A stretch of DNA of 64,000 bases from Chryseolinea serpens (GTDB taxonomy: Bacteria > Bacteroidota > Bacteroidia > Cytophagales > Cyclobacteriaceae). The notes under the pieces were generated by a model that did not search any database, was not told where the DNA came from, and was given only the letters and a program-made list of their open reading frames with translations. A program made the translations under genes and the position numbers. Below, piece after piece: positions 18,722 through 26,761 of this stretch (its first letter is position 1; every line of letters starts with the position of its first letter). The stretch covers positions 62,001-126,000 of the forward strand of contig NZ_FQWQ01000005.1 in assembly GCF_900129725.1 (NCBI RefSeq), written 5' to 3'.

Positions 18722-18985
18722 ATGGCACACAAAAAAGGTGAAGGTAAAGTAAAGAACGGCCGCGAATCGGAAAGCAAACGCCTTGGCATTAAGGTGTTCG
18801 GTGGCCAGAAAGTAATCGCCGGCAACATCATCGTTCGCCAGCGCGGCACCAAGCACCACCCCGGCAAGAACGTGGGCATCGGCAAGGATCACACCTTGTT
18901 CGCCCTCACCAACGGTGTGGTAGTTTTCAAGAAGAAAAGAGAAGACAAATCTTATGTATCGGTAGAGCCGATCGCAGAAGCATAA
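18722..18985 (+). CDS. rpmA: 50S ribosomal protein L27
   Basis: L27 reaches the peptidyl-transferase centre with its N-terminal tail. The 87-aa protein has the family core [30 protein letters not shown]. It begins [16 protein letters not shown], so there is no extra N-terminal pre-sequence of the Firmicutes cleavage type. It is second in the rplU-rpmA unit and ends at a terminator 22 bases on. Confidence 0.97.
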   Translation: MAHKKGEGKVKNGRESESKRLGIKVFGGQKVIAGNIIVRQRGTKHHPGKNVGIGKDHTLFALTNGVVVFKKKREDKSYVSVEPIAEA

Positions 18986-19007
18986 GTCGATCACTTCATA
19001 GCATCAG

Positions 19008-19037
19008 AAAAAGGCATTCCAGACGGGATGCCTTTTT
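19008..19037 (+). terminator. intrinsic terminator after rpmA
   Basis: AAAAAGGCATTCC (19008-19020), loop AGAC, and a matching arm 19025-19037 with one wobble pair, followed by T. Confidence 0.85.
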
Positions 19038-19054
19038 TATTTGGGGTATTTTTT

Positions 19055-19076
19055 AAGTTTTTTTTAAGTTTTTTTT
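19055..19076. repeat. tandem 11-mer repeat
   Basis: Two perfect copies of AAG plus eight T, at 19055-19065 and 19066-19076, just past the rpmA terminator. Such slippage-prone runs can vary in length. No gene spans them. Confidence 0.6.
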
Positions 19077-19224
19077 CGTGCGATTTAGCGCCTGCTTTTA
19101 CTGAGATAATTCAATAAAAAAAAGTTAAAAATTTCTAGTGAAATAAACGATTCCCGCGCCTCGTCGTCTACCGGAACCGTTTGAAACGTTTTTTCGCCGC
19201 AGAAAGCCGGCAATTTCAAGAATG

Positions 19225-19249
19225 GGCACCCGAGCGCGTGCCTTTTTTT
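19225..19249 (+). terminator. orphan intrinsic terminator upstream of susC1
   Basis: GGCAC (19225-19229), 8-base loop, GTGCC (19238-19242), then seven T. No gene ends here, because rpmA already has its own terminator about 190 bases earlier. It could end a small RNA transcribed from around 19100-19150, or attenuate a long leader of susC1. Confidence 0.5.
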
Positions 19250-19348
19250 ATTCTGAAAATTATGATGATTTACGGCTGATTCGGAATAAAATTCTGACAA
19301 GTGTATAACAAACAATATTAAAACGCACCCACCACTACTTCTGGGGGA

Positions 19349-19378
19349 TTTTGTATTGGTATTAAATCCCCTATTTTG
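19349..19378 (+). promoter_or_regulatory. putative promoter of susC1
   Basis: TTTTG at 19349-19353 and, 18 bases on, TATTTTG at 19372-19378, one base short of the TAnnTTTG consensus. The ATG is at 19411. The leader also contains TAACCTAAA (19396-19404), shared with the other two susC genes. Confidence 0.45.
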
Positions 19379-19410
19379 CGCCCGAATAATTTCATTAACC
19401 TAAATCATTT

Positions 19411-22400
19411 ATGAGGAAGATTTTACATTTAGTCTTCGCGTGTGTTCTCGTCACAACGGCGTGGGCACAGGAGCGAACGGTAACAGGTCGAGTCACCTCC
19501 GTCGAGGACGGAAGTACGTTGCCCGGTGTTAACGTTGTCATCAAGGGTACCACCAACGGAACGTCCACCGACGCCAACGGTACCTACTCTCTCGCCGTGC
19601 CCGAAGGAAGCACCCTGGTGTTCACTTTCATTGGCCTGGAGACCAAAGAGGTTGAAGTCGGAAACCGGAGCGTTGTCGACATCGCATTGCCTATGGACAT
19701 TTCGCAACTCAGCGAAGTGGTGGTTGTAGGCTACGGTACCCAAAGCCGTAAGGACATTAGCGGGTCCATATCTACGATTAAGGGATCGGAAGTGGCCCTG
19801 AACCCCGTACAAAGCTTTGATCAAGCCCTGCAGGGCCGCGCGGCCGGTGTGAACATCACTACACCCAATGGTGTGTTGAACAATGCCCCCGTTATCCGGA
19901 TCCGCGGTGTGAACTCCATCAACCTCAGCTCTTACCCGCTGGTGGTTATTGATGGCGTGCCCACGTTCACGGTCGACAACTCTATGGGATCGGCTTCTAC
20001 CAACTCGGCGGCCAACAACCCCCTGGGAAACATCAACCCCGGCGACATTGAAAGCATCGAAGTATTGAAAGACGCTTCGGCTAGTGCCATCTACGGATCG
20101 CGCGCCAGCGCCGGTGTATTGCTCATCACAACCAAACGCGGTACAAAAGGAAAATCCAAAATCAACTATGATGGTTGGGTTGGATGGACGCAACCCGTTC
20201 GCTTGTTCAACTTGCTGAACGCTCAGCAGTACATGGATGTCAAGAACGAAGCGCGCGCCAACAACGGCCAGGCAGCAGCGTTCTTCCCCACCAACGACGC
20301 TAACGGCAACATGATCGACACCGATTGGTACAAGGCTGTTTACCAGACCGGCTTCTCGCATTCGCACAGCCTCAACTACTCGGGTGGAACAGACAACACC
20401 ACTTACTTCATGTCGGTAGGCTATACAGCCCAAGAAGGTATGTTGAAGAAAAACACCTTCGACAGAACAGTAGCCCGCGTGAACTTGGATCAGAAAATTG
20501 CTGAACGCATCCATGTCGGTGCCAATTTCTCGTATGCCAACTCCGTCAATGCTGCGCCCAATACCGGTTCCATCCCCGGGCAGGCCTTTAATACCGGTGG
20601 TCTCGGACGTCTTCCCCTGGTGACAGCACCCAACGTAGGCGCCTACAATGCCGATGGCACGTATAGCACCGACGGTGGGAACATTGGCAAAATGAGCAAC
20701 ACCGAACAGTCCGGTTTCTACAACCCCGTGATCGTGTTGGACAACGACTATTTTACTTCTACCGGCAACCAGATCAACGGAACGGTTTATGCGAGTGCAG
20801 AAGTGGTGAAAGGCCTTACGCTGAAAACCAGCTATGCCATCAACAACTTTACCATCGAAGACAAAAGCTATCAATCGCCCCTGAACGGCGACGGCTTTAC
20901 GCCCAAGGGCTCGGTAACCAACACCCAACGCACCAACAAACGCTGGGACTGGCAAAACACGGCACAGTATGATCTGAACCTGGCCGATGCACACTTCTTC
21001 TCCTTCTTGGTGGGTGGCGAACAACAGTACACCAGTGTGGACCGTTGGGGTACAAACCGCACTACCTCGTCGGACATTTACTTCGACACATTCCAAGGCA
21101 ACTTTGCCAACATCATCCCGACCAACAACTTTCAATCAGAGAACTTCCTGCTCTCTTATTTCGGTCGCGTGAACTACGACTTCAAGAAGAAATATTTTGC
21201 AACCTTCAACCTGCGCCGCGACGGATACTCTGCCTTTGCGCCGGGCAAGAAGTATGGTAACTTCTATGGTGGTTCTGTTGGGTACAACATTTCCGAGGAA
21301 GAATTCTGGAAAAATGCCTCTTTCAGCAGCACGCTAAACTTCTTCAAGATCAAAGCCAGCTACGGCAGCGTGGGTAACAACCAGGGTATCGACGACTTCG
21401 TTTGGCAGAACTTGTACAGCCCCGGATTATATGGTGGTGCATACACATTGAACTACAACCAAGTAGCGGCACTCAACCTGTCGTGGGAAACCAGCAAGAA
21501 AACCGACGTCGGCTTCAACTTCGGTTTGCTGCAAGATCGCATCACAGGTGAATTTGTTTACTACAACAACAAAGTCGACGGTTTGATCCTCTTTGTTCCG
21601 CAAGCGCCGTCCAAGGGTATTCCTAACCCCACGGCTGCAAACCGTAACCAGTTGTTGAAAAACGTTGGTGCCATGGTGAACAAAGGCATCGAATTCAGCG
21701 TGAAGGCCAATGCCCTGAATCGCGGCAGTTTCTCCTGGACGATCAGTGCCAACCTGACCACACTGAACAACAAGGTGACCTCGTTGGATTCCGATCAATC
21801 GCGCATCATCTCGTCCACCGCTTCGTTGGAAACTGCAAACGTAACCCAAGTGGGCCAACCGATAGGCTCGATCCTGGCCATACCGACCGAAGGTGTGAAC
21901 CCTGCCAATGGACGACGTATTTTTGTGAAAGCCGATGGCACGCGCGTGCAATACGATCACTCCGCAGCACCGGCTTCGCGCTGGACCAAGGTCGACGACG
22001 GCTCGAACACGACTGCACCGACACAGGTGAACGATGGCAAAGTGTATGGCCCGACGCTGCCCACCTGGTATGGCGGTTTCGACAACACATTCAAATATAA
22101 GAGCTTCGACCTGGGTGTATTCGTGCAGTTCTCGGGTGGCAACTACATCTACAACGGTACGAAAGCCGGTTTGCGCGACATGCGCTTCTGGAACAACAGC
22201 ACCGATGTGCTCGATCGCTGGACACCTGAACACACCAATGGAACCATTCCCCGCGTAGTGTATACCGACAACGTGTCGAACGGATCTTCTTTCCCGATTT
22301 CCGAAAACGTGGAAAAAGGCGACTTCCTGCGCGTGCGCAACATCTCGCTGGGCTATACGCTCAACAAAGATCTGATCAGTAAACTGAGGATGACCAACGC

Positions 22401-22563
22401 CCGTATCTACGCGCAGGTACAAAACGCATTCCTGATCACTGGTTATAAAGGTATCGACCCTGAGATATCTACCAACGGTAACAGCAACCTTACGCCAGGT
22501 ATTGATCGGAACTCGATTGGCCAGGCGCGTACCTATACCGTGGGCTTGAGCATTGGTTTCTAA
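19411..22563 (+). CDS. SusC/RagA family TonB-linked outer-membrane protein (pair 1)
   Basis: A 1050-aa TonB-dependent transporter that forms the outer-membrane channel under a SusD lid. Signal peptide 1-20 (ending AWAQ). A carboxypeptidase-regulatory-like domain (about 22-100) carries EDGSTLPGVNVVIKGTTNG. A SusC signature follows (SEVVVVGYGTQ, 108-118), then the plug with RIRGVNSINL and IEVLKDASASAIYGSRASAGVLLITTKRG. The barrel ends in LSIGF with terminal Phe. The partner SusD gene begins 18 bases later. No enzyme or regulator adjoins the pair, so the ligand cannot be inferred. Confidence 0.95.
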   Translation: MRKILHLVFACVLVTTAWAQERTVTGRVTSVEDGSTLPGVNVVIKGTTNGTSTDANGTYSLAVPEGSTLVFTFIGLETKEVEVGNRSVVDIALPMDISQLSEVVVVGYGTQSRKDISGSISTIKGSEVALNPVQSFDQALQGRAAGVNITTPNGVLNNAPVIRIRGVNSINLSSYPLVVIDGVPTFTVDNSMGSASTNSAANNPLGNINPGDIESIEVLKDASASAIYGSRASAGVLLITTKRGTKGKSKINYDGWVGWTQPVRLFNLLNAQQYMDVKNEARANNGQAAAFFPTNDANGNMIDTDWYKAVYQTGFSHSHSLNYSGGTDNTTYFMSVGYTAQEGMLKKNTFDRTVARVNLDQKIAERIHVGANFSYANSVNAAPNTGSIPGQAFNTGGLGRLPLVTAPNVGAYNADGTYSTDGGNIGKMSNTEQSGFYNPVIVLDNDYFTSTGNQINGTVYASAEVVKGLTLKTSYAINNFTIEDKSYQSPLNGDGFTPKGSVTNTQRTNKRWDWQNTAQYDLNLADAHFFSFLVGGEQQYTSVDRWGTNRTTSSDIYFDTFQGNFANIIPTNNFQSENFLLSYFGRVNYDFKKKYFATFNLRRDGYSAFAPGKKYGNFYGGSVGYNISEEEFWKNASFSSTLNFFKIKASYGSVGNNQGIDDFVWQNLYSPGLYGGAYTLNYNQVAALNLSWETSKKTDVGFNFGLLQDRITGEFVYYNNKVDGLILFVPQAPSKGIPNPTAANRNQLLKNVGAMVNKGIEFSVKANALNRGSFSWTISANLTTLNNKVTSLDSDQSRIISSTASLETANVTQVGQPIGSILAIPTEGVNPANGRRIFVKADGTRVQYDHSAAPASRWTKVDDGSNTTAPTQVNDGKVYGPTLPTWYGGFDNTFKYKSFDLGVFVQFSGGNYIYNGTKAGLRDMRFWNNSTDVLDRWTPEHTNGTIPRVVYTDNVSNGSSFPISENVEKGDFLRVRNISLGYTLNKDLISKLRMTNARIYAQVQNAFLITGYKGIDPEISTNGNSNLTPGIDRNSIGQARTYTVGLSIGF

Positions 22564-22581
22564 TCCAAATTTTTGACGATC

Positions 22582-24093
22582 ATGAAAAAGAATAAACTAA
22601 ACATATTTACTTTTTGTACGGTGGTGACAGCGGGTCTGTTCTCCTGTCAAACCGACAAGCTGGAGCTCAACTCACAGACGAGCATGCCTTCCGACATTGT
22701 GTTCACAACGCCTTCGCGTGTAGAGCAACAAGTGAACGGTCTCTATGATGCGGTGAAAGACGGCGACTTTATGGGCAGCCGTTACCTGATCTACAGCGAT
22801 ATCCGCGGTGAAGAGTTTATGAACCGCCTTACCAACGGCGTAACCGGTTTGGCAACCTGGAACCACACCGAGAACTCGTCAACCAATGAGGTGAACAACC
22901 TGTGGCGCGCGGCTTATCAGGCGATCAACCAGGTCAACGTTTTCCTGAAAGGACTCGACGACAACGCTGCTCTTTTCGTTCCGCCGACTTTCTCTGCTGC
23001 ATTTGCCACCACCACGGTAGACCAATATCGCGGCGAAGCCCGCCTGCTGCGTGGCATATCGTATTATTACTTGCTGCAACTCTATGCAAAGCCTTTTGTA
23101 GAAGGTGGTGCCAATCGTGGCGTGCCGCTCCGCTTGCAGGCCGAAACGAATTTTGACAACAACCTGTTGGCTAGCTCGAGTGTAGCCGATGTGTATGCAC
23201 AGATCATCGCGGACCTGGATTTTGCAGAGCAAAAATTGCCGCTGACACCGGCTGCCGCTAACCGTGGCCACCGCAATGCCGCCATCGCGTTCAAGACCCG
23301 TGTTTACCTGACCATGCAACGCTGGAATGATGTGATCACCGAAGCGAACAAGATTGTTCCCGCTACGGCTCCGTTCAAGGCAGCTACCGGTGTGGACCAT
23401 GCGCTTGCCGGTACTTTTGCTTCCGTGTTCACCTCTCCGTACAGCACCAGCGAAAGCATTCTTTCTTTCCCGTTCTCCACGCTTGACCCTCCCGGTACGC
23501 AAAACCAGCTCGGTTATTACTATCTGCCTGCTTCTGCTGGTACACCGACGACCAACACCGGTAACGGCGAATACTATTTGAACAGAAAAGGCATTCTCGG
23601 CGATACGGCGACGTTGTCAGTGACCGACGCCAGAAGAAAAATGACCACGAAAGTGATCATCAAGAACGCCGCGGGTGTAAAGACCGACTCGGCCTACTAC
23701 CTCACGAAATTCTCGTCTGCATCGCCGTATACCGATAGCTCACCCGTTATCCGCTATGCGGAAGTGTTGCTGAATTTGTCGGAAGCCATCGTGCGTTCTA
23801 CCAACTCGGTCGACAATCACGCGTTGGATCTTCTGAACGCCGTCAGAACACGTTCGGCAGGTGTTGCATATGCAGGTTTTGCCGATGCCGATGCCATGAT
23901 CACCGCATTGCTGAAAGAAAGACGTGCCGAGTTCCTGGGTGAAGGCCTCCGTTCTACGGATTGTTTGCGTTTGGATCTGCCCCTTCAGGGCAAGGGTTCA
24001 ATCCAGGCCTTGCTGCCTACAGATCCCATCTACACATGGCCATTGCCTCAATCGGAGTTGGCCGTTAACCCCGACGTGCAGAACATTAAATAG
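22582..24093 (+). CDS. RagB/SusD family nutrient-uptake lipoprotein (pair 1)
   Basis: A 503-aa surface lipoprotein partner of the preceding SusC. The lipobox LFSC puts the lipid-bearing residue at C22. The N-terminal SusD-like domain shows NNLWRAAYQAINQVNVFLKGL, and the C-terminal RagB domain shows IRYAEVLLNLSEAIVRS, LLKERRAEFLGEGLRSTDCLRLDLP and YTWPLPQSELAVNPDVQN. The ATG at 22582 (MKKNKLN) gives a proper signal peptide; the TTG at 22573 does not add to it. A strong terminator follows. Two degenerate relatives lie downstream. Confidence 0.94.
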   Translation: MKKNKLNIFTFCTVVTAGLFSCQTDKLELNSQTSMPSDIVFTTPSRVEQQVNGLYDAVKDGDFMGSRYLIYSDIRGEEFMNRLTNGVTGLATWNHTENSSTNEVNNLWRAAYQAINQVNVFLKGLDDNAALFVPPTFSAAFATTTVDQYRGEARLLRGISYYYLLQLYAKPFVEGGANRGVPLRLQAETNFDNNLLASSSVADVYAQIIADLDFAEQKLPLTPAAANRGHRNAAIAFKTRVYLTMQRWNDVITEANKIVPATAPFKAATGVDHALAGTFASVFTSPYSTSESILSFPFSTLDPPGTQNQLGYYYLPASAGTPTTNTGNGEYYLNRKGILGDTATLSVTDARRKMTTKVIIKNAAGVKTDSAYYLTKFSSASPYTDSSPVIRYAEVLLNLSEAIVRSTNSVDNHALDLLNAVRTRSAGVAYAGFADADAMITALLKERRAEFLGEGLRSTDCLRLDLPLQGKGSIQALLPTDPIYTWPLPQSELAVNPDVQNIK

Positions 24094-24120
24094 GTATTGA
24101 TACTCCTAATGTTTCAAAGT

Positions 24121-24150
24121 AAAAGCCCCCGGAAACCTCCGGGGGCTTTT
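24121..24150 (+). terminator. strong intrinsic terminator after susD1
   Basis: GCCCCCGGA (24125-24133) pairs with TCCGGGGGC (24138-24146) and is followed by seven T. Confidence 0.9.
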
Positions 24151-24199
24151 TTTGTCCCTTTTCCTACTTCATATCCCCAAGGCCACCAGACCAGATTCT

Positions 24200-24499
24200 A
24201 GAAAAGGTATGCCTTTAAAAAACGGTCCGACGCTACGTTCACGTGGGCTCCTGCTGACAATGCTGCATTACTGGATGACTTGAAATTGGAAAGAAGAATT
24301 GAATTCCTGGGAGAAGGTCTTCAAAGCATGGATATTCTTCGCCTCAATGAAGATTTTTCCGGCCAAAGGATCGGTTGGTGCTGTTCCTAGCACGGCCCTG
24401 AATTATATCTGGCCCATTCCTTCCAATGAATTGGCAGCGAATAAAATTGATGGAACGGAACAATTGATAATAATCCCTTCATTTAGAATTGAATTATAG
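24200..24499 (+). pseudogene. SusD C-terminal remnant A
   Basis: From about 24238 the DNA reads FTWAPADNAALLDDL and then LERRIEFLGEGLQSMDILRLNED, the ERR-EFLGEGLRS-D-LRL motif of RagB/SusD proteins. Near 24355 the frame shifts by one. The next frame gives FPAKGSVGAV-ALNYIWPIPSNELAAN up to the stop at 24499, which matches the susD1 ending YTWPLPQSELAVN. The N-terminal four fifths and any SusC partner are gone. A terminator still follows it. Confidence 0.8.
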
Positions 24500-24504
24500 A
24501 AGAT

Positions 24505-24530
24505 GCCGTCTCAAATATGAGACGGCCTTT
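24505..24530 (+). terminator. intrinsic terminator after SusD remnant A
   Basis: GCCGTCTC (24505-24512), loop AAATAT, GAGACGGC (24519-24526), then CTTTTCG. Confidence 0.75.
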
Positions 24531-24691
24531 TCGTTTTGAGTGATTCTCGGAAGGAGCTTTTTGTTAAGTATAAATTGACAGCAGTCCTTGCCTTGAAACA
24601 ATTGTAAAGATCAAGGACACCAGGCACAACGTTGAACGATAATATGCGACCCCTGCGTTCGGGGGTTTTGTACATCACAAACAACAATTCA

Positions 24692-24721
24692 TTTGTGAGC
24701 CCGTTGACTATTTTATATTTG
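24692..24721 (+). promoter_or_regulatory. promoter of the 386-aa lipoprotein gene
   Basis: TTTG at 24692-24695 and TATATTTG at 24714-24721 with an 18-base spacer, the best match in the window to the Bacteroidota promoter TTTG...TAnnTTTG. The ATG follows at 24756. Confidence 0.7.
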
Positions 24722-24755
24722 TTTAATACCCGTTTCAATTAACCCCATTAGCCTT

Positions 24756-25916
24756 ATGAAAAAAAATCTTATGAAAGCCGCGTTCTTCATCGGCTTAGTC
24801 ACCTCCCTGTCGCAATGCTCTGAAGTTCAACCAGCGACTTCTCCCGATCCAGGAATCGTTATTAGTGAGAAACAATTTCAGCCGCAGAAAGATATCGATT
24901 TCACGGGCGACTATCTTGTTTTCCGTACGCCGCAATTATTTGAGCAAACGTTGAATTCGATTCGTAATGCAGATCCACGTTCGGTAAGATCCTGGAGCGA
25001 TCAACTTGGATTTGTTTCTATGCGTGTAATCTATGAGAAAGCCCTCGAGGAACAGGAGAAAAAACTCAATGAATTGCTTGCGCAATACCAAGCATACTCG
25101 CCAAATGATGCCAGATTGGATGTGGCTCCGATCTTTGAGCAGCCGGCTTTTGTAAAGGAGAATAAAGACTTGCTTATATTCCGAGAGAAGGGAATGATTG
25201 CTCGCCCGAAAGTCCCAAACTATGCCATAACAGCGTTAATCAACAAGAACGGTCTTGTAAAAGTAGCCGGTCATTTGTTTCAATATAACGAAGACAATAT
25301 AAAGATTATCGTTGGAGGTGATCAAAGTAAAATAGAACTGCTACCAGTTACTAACGAAACAAACAAAAAGCTGAACATTATCGTGAATCCAATAACTCGA
25401 AAATTCCCAGCCGAATCTTCAAATGGCCGATACAACTATAGTTGGTCCGCAAAATCCAAGATGTTCCTTGATCCCACCTCGGCAAGTAATCAATTCTATT
25501 ATAATACTGACGTCAGCATCATCTCAACGAATGTACCCGTATACGACACTACACCCGTGTGTGAACCTGCAGGTTGTGGAGAAGTGAGAGCAATGGACTG
25601 TACTTGTTATTTCCCTATCATCGGCTACGTGACCTTTACGACGTTTGAGAGTCATATGGAGGTGAGAAAAGTTTGGTTGGGCTTGATTGACACAGCTCAT
25701 CAACCTAGCTATTCTACCATAACCGTTGATTATAAAATCGACAATGGAGCCTGGAGTAACGACCACACCTATACTTCGCTTAACTTATCCAACACCTATA
25801 TAACCCTTTATGACGGCTCTCCTTACGTTAATTTTAGCTGCGGTAATCATGATTTCTATGCGCATCTTTATTCTTCCATCACCAGTCCAACCGTTAATCA
25901 TTTATGGTGTGATTGA
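24756..25916 (+). CDS. uncharacterised lipoprotein (386 aa)
   Basis: I do not recognise this protein. It has a lipoprotein signal (LSQC, lipid-bearing C21). A helical stretch with likely coiled-coil character is near residues 105-125 (YEKALEEQEKKLNELLAQY). The C-terminal half is beta-rich with cysteines in pairs (CEPAGCG, DCTCYF, then single Cys near the end), suggesting disulfides outside the inner membrane. Its DNA is visibly more AT-rich than the flanking sus genes. It sits alone with its own promoter and terminator between two SusD remnants, which suggests acquisition by transfer into a degraded locus. Confidence 0.8.
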   Translation: MKKNLMKAAFFIGLVTSLSQCSEVQPATSPDPGIVISEKQFQPQKDIDFTGDYLVFRTPQLFEQTLNSIRNADPRSVRSWSDQLGFVSMRVIYEKALEEQEKKLNELLAQYQAYSPNDARLDVAPIFEQPAFVKENKDLLIFREKGMIARPKVPNYAITALINKNGLVKVAGHLFQYNEDNIKIIVGGDQSKIELLPVTNETNKKLNIIVNPITRKFPAESSNGRYNYSWSAKSKMFLDPTSASNQFYYNTDVSIISTNVPVYDTTPVCEPAGCGEVRAMDCTCYFPIIGYVTFTTFESHMEVRKVWLGLIDTAHQPSYSTITVDYKIDNGAWSNDHTYTSLNLSNTYITLYDGSPYVNFSCGNHDFYAHLYSSITSPTVNHLWCD

Positions 25917-25939
25917 AGCGCGACAACTTTAGGTCTCAG

Positions 25940-25970
25940 CCTAGTCTCTCCGGAGACTAGGTTTTTTTTT
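25940..25970 (+). terminator. intrinsic terminator after the 386-aa lipoprotein gene
   Basis: CCTAGTCTC (25940-25948), loop TCCG, GAGACTAGG (25953-25961), then nine T. Confidence 0.9.
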
Positions 25971-25990
25971 GCTTCAACTTGTTAAACTCC

Positions 25991-26395
25991 GCCGTGTCCT
26001 TCAAAACCAACTCCACTTATTACCTCGTCAAGTTCTGATTTGCTTTGCGGTATACTGATAGCTCCCCGGCTATTCGCTATGTGGAGGTGTTAAATTTGTC
26101 TGAGGCCATGGTCCGTTCTGCGAACCCTGTAAACGCACAAGCATTGGATCTGTTGAATGCGGGACGGACACACTCCAAAGGAGTAGCCCATGCTACTTTC
26201 GCTGATTGGGTGTGATGCTCGCCGCATTGTTGAAAGAAAGACGTGCTGAGTTTCCTCGAGGGACTCCGCTTTTCCGACCGCATACGTCTTGATCTGTCCA
26301 TCCAAGAGCAAGTCCACGATCCCTGCTGGCAATCCTATGTATGGCCTAAGCCTGCTTCTGAAGTAGCAGCCAATTCGCTTTTGGTGAAGAACTAA
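25991..26395 (+). pseudogene. SusD C-terminal remnant B
   Basis: The DNA reads AVSFKTNSTYYLVKF-stop, then RYTDSSPAIRYVEVLNLSEAMVRSANPVNAQALDLLNAGRT in short agreement with susD1 residues DSSPVIRYAEVLLNLSEAIVRS. A TGA follows after ATFADWV, then LLKERRAEF with a further shift, and finally YVWPKPASEVAAN to a TAA at 26393. At least two stops and two frameshifts make it non-functional. It is clearly closer to susD1 than remnant A is. No SusC portion survives. Confidence 0.85.
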
Positions 26396-26419
26396 ACAAC
26401 AGTTTATCTGGAATTTGGG

Positions 26420-26450
26420 TGCTCCCGGAATTTTTTCCGGGGAGCTTTTT
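26420..26450 (+). terminator. terminator-like hairpin after SusD remnant B
   Basis: GCTCCCGGAA (26421-26430) pairs with TTCCGGGGAGC (26435-26445) with a one-base bulge and is followed by T. Confidence 0.65.
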
Positions 26451-26761
26451 ATGTCCTTAATTTCCTTCTTCGCTATCCCCCGGGCTACCAGCCCCCAACC
26501 TTAAAAAGCTATCCGTCTCACTAAAAACGGACCCGGCACCTCACGTTTTTTGGTAAAACCCAAAAAATATTTTTTAAATTTTTTGAGATGTATGGTAAAA
26601 AATAAACCTATTTAAAAGAATTTCAATCGTATTCAGAATTCTGAGCTTCATTTTTTACCCTACGTTTAACAAAAACGCTGAGTTTAGATCGATGTGTGGT
26701 ATTTTCTTTTGCCGAATGCTCCCTTAAATTGGTGCCGTAAGTAACCTAAACCGAAAAACCT
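26451..26761. other. AT-rich upstream region of susC2
   Basis: About 310 bases without a gene, with long A/T tracts around 26550-26620. The last 65 bases hold the leader block shared with susC3 (CCTTAAATTGG at 26722-26732 and TAACCTAAA at 26742-26750). Confidence 0.55.
26698..26752 (+). promoter_or_regulatory. shared leader/promoter block of susC2
   Basis: The 35 bases at 26698-26732 match those at 31799-31833 upstream of susC3 at 27 positions by eye without gaps, including CTTTTG and CCTTAAATTGG. TAACCTAAACC follows at 26742-26752, also shared. TAAATTGG resembles the -7 TAnnTTTG. This suggests a common regulator or common origin. Confidence 0.5.

Noticed and set aside
19429-21135. 568-codon minus-strand frame opposite susC1
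   Set aside because: Antisense frame caused by codon bias; no homology.
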